Source: Apostichopus japonicus (Eukaryota > Echinodermata > Holothuroidea > Aspidochirotida > Stichopodidae). Taken from it: a stretch of 64,000 nt of DNA. Within the stretch, counting starts at the first letter, position 1. Each line of letters opens with the position of its first letter. A program made the translations under genes and the position numbers. Below the pieces are notes generated by a model. That model saw only the letters and a list, made by a program, of their open reading frames with translations. It did not search any database and was not told the DNA's origin. Positions 38,501 to 47,500 of this stretch are shown one piece after another. The stretch is from positions 24,473,166-24,537,165 of the forward strand of contig NC_092579.1 in NCBI RefSeq assembly GCF_037975245.1, in the 5' to 3' direction.

Positions 38501-41500
38501 GTACTTTAGAGTGAATAGCTATTCATACTGACCAAATAATATATACCTACCTACTCCTCATATATGGAAAGGGACTTCCAAGTCTTTCACAAAGTGCCAG
38601 TTTCCTTTTGTGAGTGCTCTTTCATGTTTCTGCTAATATTCTTTGTAATTAAAGTGTCCTTTGTTATTTAAAGAAAGGCTCCTTTGTGGAAAAATTCAAA
38701 CTTTGCTGTTGCCCAGCCTTTTACTAACTAGCTGTTCAAATAGTAATATAAGATGGACACCAAGTACATACAATATAAATGCCATGCCTACTTTCATGTA
38801 TGTTTGGTAAATTTTTATATAGAATACTTTTGTGTAGTTTCTCTGCTAGTGAGATGGAAGTTTCTAAAAACCATCAAACTCTGGCTTTATCAAATGTCCC
38901 ACAGCCTCAATGTATATTTTGTTTACCAATCAGCAGTTAAATTGAGATATATCTGCTAGCATTAGGTCTATTAACCTAAATATAGTCCTTGCTGCAGCAG
39001 TACAGCTTGCAACAGGATAGCATACAGTTGGTTAATCAAAACTAGAGTATGAAATATTTCCCGAAAGGTAATGAGGGCGGCATTGAAGAACTTAGAATAC
39101 ATAGACTTTGGATATTTGACCTGATTATTTTGCAGATGACATTGCAGGGTCCTACCTGTCCAGCGTGAGATTTGTCAGAGTGGTTCTACTTGTAATGCAT
39201 AAGGTTGGCATGTAATATACATAGCCTGGCCAAACAATGGAGTCTGCAGCTCTGACTACAGCGGTCTGCATGTTACCATGTTGGTCAAATCTAATCACGG
39301 TAGTAATTACTGACTGCAATCAACGTTACACTCATTGCTGACTTTGTTATTCGCAGCCCCCCTCCCAATTGTGCAACGTCAGTAAGAGTGACTCCATAAG
39401 TTTTCCTTTTGGGAAACCAAAAAAGGAACAGGGAAATAGCTAACTCATGAAGATTAAGTGGAAGAATTCATCAGGTTTAACATTTTCCCCTTTTCAGATT
39501 GTTTTAGATGAAATCCTTGAAAAGCAGTGGAAATGTGGCACTAGGTACGTAGGAGAGAACTTACAATCTAACTAGTGCCAAATATCTATTAATGTCCTGT
39601 GGTTTTCATCGAGCAGTTCAAAGCTGCAAAGATATTGCTTTGTAGTTGTACTATATAATGATACCAAACTTAACAACTACAGCAACATATATACTGCTTT
39701 GCAAATGTACTATCAAATGATACCAAATGTAACTACTACATCAACACATATATTGCTTTGTAATTGTACTATCTAATGATACCAAACTTAACTACTATAG
39801 CAACATATATATTGCATTGTAATTATACAATATATTGATACCAAATGTAACTACTACATCAACATATATATTGCTTTGTAATTGTACTATCTAATAATAC
39901 CAAACTTATCTACTACAGCGACATATATATTGCTTTGTAATTGTGCTATCTAATGATACCAAATGTAACTACTACATCAACATATATATTGCATTGTAAT
40001 TGTATTATCTAATAATACCAAACTTAACTAGTACAGCGACATATATATTGCCTTGTAATTGTGCTATCTAATGATACCAAATGTAACTACTACATCAACA
40101 TATATATTGCTTTGTAATTGTACTATCTAATAATACCAAACTTAACTACTACAGCGACATATATATTGCTTTGTAATTGTACTATCTAATTTATACCAAA
40201 CTTAACTACTATAGCAACACATATATTGCATTGTAATTGTGCTATCTAATAATACCAAACTTAACTAATACAGCAACATATATATTGCTTTGTAATTGTA
40301 CTATCTAATAATACCAAACTTAACTACTACAGCAACATATATATTGCATTATAATTGTACTATATTAATGATACCAAACTTAACAGTTACCGCAACATAC
40401 ATGTTGCTTTGTAGTTGTACTCTCATGATACCATATATTACTTAATCAAAGTGATACAAAGTTACACTGCATCCAAAATGTACTTTTAATGCCTTGAAGA
40501 GCAGGTAAAGTAAAGAAGAAAATCTATGATTTAAATAGTGGCTTTAGGAGAGATTAAATACAACCAGGTACCAATTTCTTTTAGCAGATTTAAACAGGGT
40601 GACAAGTGAGTCTTGTACATGGTGACGTACATTAGAGCTTAAAGGGGATTCTAGAATCACTCAAGTCAGATCAGATCACATCCAAAATAGCCAAGTGAAC
40701 CTACACGTCTTTACCTCTCCAGCATAATCTCACTTCTTGTGAGGTGAGTGTCTCACTAGTAAGCTGCTCATAACTATCTATAGATCTCATATCAAATATA
40801 TTCACTCAGTTGGTGATTACTAGCTTCCTTTTAAATGGGCACTAACTAGGTCTTAAGTGTTATACCTTATGTTCATACTGTTAAATGGATGAAACATTGA
40901 TGGTTTAATGCTGATGCCTTTAGTATTGACACTATATTAACTGTTAACTGTCTCTTACATTGATCGGCAGAAGATAATGTTTTAAGCATTTGACTATGTA
41001 TCAGTTTAATTTCTGAAACACTAATTGGTAGATGATGTACTGATCATTTGACTATGTTAACTATTTATGTGTGAAACATAGATCAGTAGAAGATTTCTTC
41101 AGTGTTTGACTCTGGTACTTGTGACATGGCTGTATTATTGATTGGTAAATGATTTCATTAGTGTTTGACACTATACCACTGGTATTACTGTCTGAAACAT
41201 TTGTACCGTTTTGAACACTTAAATGGCTGAAATATTGATTGGTAGATGATGTTGACATTGGTAGATAATATTGACACCCGAATGGATAAGCTGATTCAAG
41301 TTAGTCCTTGTGGTAGCAGAACTATGTTTCCTTACTTTAATATTAAATCTGCTGACGACCTCCATTGTTAAGAAACTAGTAAAGCTCAAGCAGGCTAAAA
41401 ATACCTGACCTTCAGAAACACCTTTATAACTGCATCTCTGTACGTCAGGAGAACACATCCTACACAATGAAAATAGAAGCAAGGTGCTTTGAATTACGCG

Positions 41501-44500
41501 ACAGATAAAGAGAGAACCACTTATGTCTTACAAGCCACAAACAGGAAGGAACAAGAAACCATGTGGGCATGTTTCATCATCATGATTTCATGAGTGACTT
41601 AACTTTCAACTTTCTTCTCCTTGTTTAATGGTTATCTTGATTAAGAAATCTGGTTAATCAATCCCAAGATCTTCGTTTATACTCTTGGTTAACTTACCTA
41701 AGTTTAGCTCTGTTCATATACATTGCTGCTCAAGTCTGTTCTATCAACTGATTTAATTGTTCACCAATAAGTCAACTGTAAATATCATGCAACTACCAAG
41801 AAAGGAAGTCACAAGGTTAAGGTTATTTGTAGGTTTCGTTCCTTTCATGTGAGCCTAAGAGGTTGGAATAATAGCAGTGATATTAACACAGTAGTGCAGT
41901 TCAAAAAGGAGTCACTATCCTTACACTATTGAGGTACTACATTGATCACTATCCTAACAATAGCATTACTGCAGTGAATGTTGGGCTATACAACTTGTCT
42001 GTTATCATTAAACTATGCGTGGTAACATTCCATTGCCTCCTTAAAAAAGTTTACAATTATAAAAATTATATCCTACAGAGCGAGTAAAAAGGAGACTTTG
42101 GTTAAATTTCCACCTTGTTAACTTGTTCCTTTGCTGTATACTATATAAAAATTGAAAATAAATATATTTTATTTGGATGAGTACATTGTTTTTCACAATG
42201 TTGTATTACTATTTAGACTACTCCAAACTGAAGTCATTGTGTTATTCTCATGAAGTCACTTGATCATACCTTACCTATATTTTATGACTAATACCTTTAC
42301 ATAGTTTATATACCAAGGTAATATAATCATTGTAAGTTTAGTAGCAGAGCTCCCAACTGACCCGCAATTTGCGGGTTGGACCCGCATTCTAACACCCAAA
42401 CCCGCTGACCCGCGCAAGCGTCCGAAACACCCGCATTGTAATTGTCAAGTATACATAAAAAAAAATTGCATCAAATTTTGACTTAGCAACCATCATTTCT
42501 TTAGCATTTAGCATAATAGAGTATAAAACCTCCTTTACAGCATCATTTGAACCTCAAATTAGCCTATATTTCTTTTCATTGGGGCGCAGCGAACATTTTC
42601 ATGCCACGGGAAAGAATGGATTATCACCTACTATTCAATTTATTGATGTTACACACAAAAAAATGCATATTTCTCAGAAAATTTTGGGTGACAAAAGCCT
42701 TTCTAAGTGCCACCATTTTACATGTAGGCATCACCAGGATTCCAAAAAAGTTCAAAAGGGGAGGGGGACACCCCCTCCTCTTATACCCCTTCCCCAGGAC
42801 GGCAATTCATGGCATGGACCAGCATTTGCCTTCTCAAGAGTTGGGAGCTATGTTTGTATTAGGACATCACATATTATAGAGCAATGTATTCATGCCTAAG
42901 AAATGAATATACTGTATATTTTATACCTAAACAATAGAATAAGCTGTGAAACTTCTAATTATAATATCTATATATTTCTTAATCTCAGATTCTGTTATCT
43001 CTTTACATATTTCATCGACAGCAACACTGATTTCACATGAACAACCTTCTTATTAGTAATGCAATCTGGCAATCTAGTCGGAGGAAAGTACTACATCATA
43101 CCTGTGAATGTTCCAACCAAGTTTGCAGAAAATTGGCACAGCCGTTTAGGATGAGTTTTTGACACAAACTAAGCTAAAATATACATTTGGACTTCAACCA
43201 TGTGACTTTCGACCTCGGTTCCCATGGCAACCACATATTTTGATAGTATGTGACATTACTTTTATACCTGTGAAGATTCCAAGTCAATTCAACATTTCCC
43301 TAAGAGTTACAGCTCAAATAAAAGCAACTAAATTTGACCTTTGACTTTTGTTCTGGGGTTTCGAGACATAAGGGTTTACCATGGGGTACCTTTCCACCAA
43401 ATTTGGAGACAATCTGCCCCGCTATTTACGAGCAGTTCTTTACACAAATTGGACACACACACAGAGATACACACCCACTCACATGGGACATATTTTGACA
43501 CCTCCCTCTATCACCCTGGGGTACCCCACCATGGATGACCCCCCCCCCCCGAGAGTAGCTTCTCAGGAAATTTACCATTACCATGGCAACTGTTACGACT
43601 GACATAGCTGTATATTTGCCCAACTGGCAACGGAACTTCACCCTCCCTATGGGAGCGATGAGATAATAAACTCATTGCATTTTCTCACCAGTATGTTTGT
43701 TGAATATCTCAGATCAGAAAGATTGTCTGCTCTGCAATCTTTAAAGTTCTAAAATTGGTTTGAGCAAACTAGGTGATTCCAGAACAAATCACTTAAGCCC
43801 ATTTGCCATTAAAGGAAGTCTATAAATCCATTCCAGGGACGGAAATACAGAGCAATGAAAACTGGATCCCCAGGTGCAGACCGCAAACAGGTACCTAATC
43901 TTGGACATATCCACTAGAACCTGTAACGAATTACATTAACCTACTTCAGAGCGCAAAAGGTGTTACAAAAGATGATTAAATGAGAAAAAAACATTCTGCA
44001 GAGAAGCATGAATTAATTGACAAAATGTTAGGCATAATGGTATTAAAATTAATCCTTCAAATCTATCTACAGGACAGATTAACAAAATTGGTTTCAAACT
44101 TGGTTTGATCTAACATGTCCCATCTCACAAAAAAAAAACAACCTCCAGGTCGTATTAAGGCATTTTAGCGGTTTTGAAAGTGACAAATTTCCTGAAATGG
44201 ATATGCATCTCACCTACCATTTAGTCACTGGGGTCAGATATCCCACAAATATGAACAAGTCAAATACAAGATATTTGTTAGCCTTGCACCATTTGTTGGC
44301 ACAAGATGTTTTCCAACTATTATACTCTAGTGTTATGCCTTTGTTATTATAACCTTCAAAGTAACATCAATAAAGCTGAGAGGAATGAATTTTATAAGAC
44401 TTGAAAAGAATAACTATGAGGACATCTCCATTTTGTTCATCTCTGTGCAATGAGCCAAACGGTAATTTAAGAAAGCTAACTCTTATCAGTATTTACATGA

Positions 44501-47500
44501 TCATGTAATTCACTTCGTATTGTGTTTCATCGCTGTAGGTTGTTGTAAATTGCTAATTGCTGAAAGTTTAATAGGTTAATCATAAAACCTTAAAATTGAA
44601 ACATTTCATGTTTTGAAAGTGGATTTTGCAAAAGGCTGGAAAATGTTACCTGAAACAATATTGGTAAAATTTACAACCACAAAATCATTTTAAAATATTT
44701 AAACAAATAATCAAGAAACATAAAGTGTATGGCTGAAGTTGCTAGGATGCTAAATCTTCTCAACAGGAGGATGTTTAATGTTACTTTTACAATTTATACT
44801 CTTGTCTACTAATATTTGTGATTACTGAGGTTATCTGCTTGCCTACTGGGATGTTAATAAGAGAGTAAATTAGCATCATTTTGTGGTGTCCAGTTTACTT
44901 CTATCTGCTACCATCAAGTACTTTTTGTTCTTTCTTGCCCGAGGAATAAGACATTTTTGGGTTGTTGACACTTTTACCATAGATTCCTTCACAGCCATGG
45001 CCTCACATCTTATTGGTGTTCTTGTCATTGGGCTATATATGTAGACTACAGTCAATACATCAAAAGCTGTCCAGTTTACAGTCACAATCTTCCAAATAGA
45101 TGTACACTTTTGTTGGTGCTACCACTTGTAAACACATGAGAGGATAGAGTGCATTATCTGTAACTGATGTGCACTGAAACATAATAATTGTCAGGAAGAA
45201 GCACGTACCCATCATTTCTCTCCGTCCAATCATCAATCATACCTCTCTAATGAGCTGAACAAAATTTGATGATAGCTCGGTACTGCTGCCAACCCACATA
45301 CATCAACACTTAGCTGAAAAAAGGACTAACGGTTGCAATTATTTCATGTTTTAGTTGATAAACTGAAGTTTTCTCTCTGGTAAAATTGACAATCTAATAA
45401 TAGTCCAATCTAACACTAGTAAACATACTTATCTCAAGATTATTGTTCATGCTGTTTGACACATTGACCACGTGTGGAAGAACCTTTCAGTATAGTTGTT
45501 TCACAGATAAGATGATATTGTTGTTGAACCCTGTAAACCCTGTTTTATACTATCTTGACTACCACTACTGGTGTCTTCATATTGTACATCACAATTGTAC
45601 ATCACACTATCTTGCATCCCACTACTGATGTCCTCATACTGTGCATCACACTATCTTGTATCCCACTACTGGTGTCCTCATATTGTGCATCACACTATCT
45701 TGCATCCCACTACTGGTGTCCTCATATTGTACATCACACTATCTTGCATCCCACTACTGGTGTCCTCATACTGTGCATCACACTATCTTGCATCCCACTA
45801 CAGGTGTCCTCATATTGTGCATCACACTATCTTGCATCCCACTACTGGTGTCCTCATATTGTACATCATACTATCTTGCATCCCACTACTGGTGTCCTCA
45901 TACTGTGCATCATACTATCTTGCATCCCACTACTGGTGTCCTCATATTGTGCATCACATTATCTTGCATCCCACTACAGGTGTCCTCATATTGTACATCA
46001 TACTATCTTGCATCCCACTACTGGTGTCCTCATACTGTGCATCATACTATCTTGCATCCTACTACAGGTGTCCTCATATTGTGCATCACACTATCATGCA
46101 TCCCACTACTGGTGTCCTCATATTGTGCATCATACTATCTTGCATCCCACTACTGGTGTCCTCATACTGTGCATCACACTATCTTGCATCCCACTACAGG
46201 TGTCCTCATATTGTGCATCACACTATCTTGCATCCCACTACTGGTGTCCTCATATTGTGCATCATACTATCTTGCATCCCACTACTGGTGTCCTCATATT
46301 GCACATCACACTATCTTGCATCCCACTACTGGTGTCCGCATATATTGTACATCATACTATCTTGCATCCCGCTACTGGTGTCCTCATATTGTGCATCATA
46401 CTATCCCACTACTGGTGTCCTCATATTGTGCATCATACTATCTTGCATCCCACTACTGGTGTCCTCATACTGTGCATCATACTATCTTGCATCCCACTAC
46501 TGGTGTCCGCATATATTGTACATCATACTATCTTGCATCTCACTACTGGTGTCCTCATATTGTGCATCATACTATCCCACTACTGGTGTCCTCATATTGT
46601 ACATCATACTATCTTTCATCCCACTACTGGTGTCCTCATATTGTACATCACACTATCTTGCATGCCACTACTGGTGTCCTCATATTGCACATCACACTAT
46701 CTTGCATCCCACTACTGGTGTCCGCATATATTGTACATCATACTATCTTGCATCCCGCTACTGGTGTAATCATATTGTGCATCATACTATCCCACTACTG
46801 GTGTCCTCATATTGTGCATCATACTATCTTGCATCCCACTACTGGTGTCCTCATACTGTGCATCATACTATCTTGCATCCCACTACTGGTGTCCGCATAT
46901 ATTGTACATCATACTATCTTGCATCTCACTACTGGTGTCCTCATATTGTGCATCATACTATCCCACTACTGGTGTCCTCATATTGTACATCATACTATCT
47001 TTCATCCCACTACTGGTGTCCTCATATTGTACATCACACTATCTTGCATGCCACTACTGGTGTCCTCATATTGCACATCACACTATCTTGCATCCCACTA
47101 CTGGTGTCCGCATATATTGTACATCATACTATCTTGCATCCCGCTACTGGTGTCCTCATATTGTGCATCATACTATCCCACTACTGGTGTCCTCATATTG
47201 TGCATCATACTATCTTGCATCCCACTACTGGTGTCCTCATACTGTGCATCATACTATCTTGCATCCCACTACTGGTGTCCGCATATATTGTACATCATAC
47301 TATCTTGCATCTCACTACTGGTGTCCTCATATTGTGCATCATACTATCCCACTACTGGTGTCCTCATATTGTACATCATACTATCTTTCATCCCACTACT
47401 GGTGTCCTCATATTGTACATCACACTATCTTGCATCCCACTACTGGTGTCCTCATATTGCACATCACACTATCTTGCATCCCACTACTGGTGTCCGCATA

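Noticed and set aside
41219-41482. - strand open frame of 87 codons upstream of exon 2
   Set aside because: No family motif, no phase-1 donor and no good acceptor.
42547-42899. Two overlapping + ORFs (110 and 106 codons)
   Set aside because: Both lie in the candidate hAT-like element, share sequence in different frames, and resemble no known transposase.
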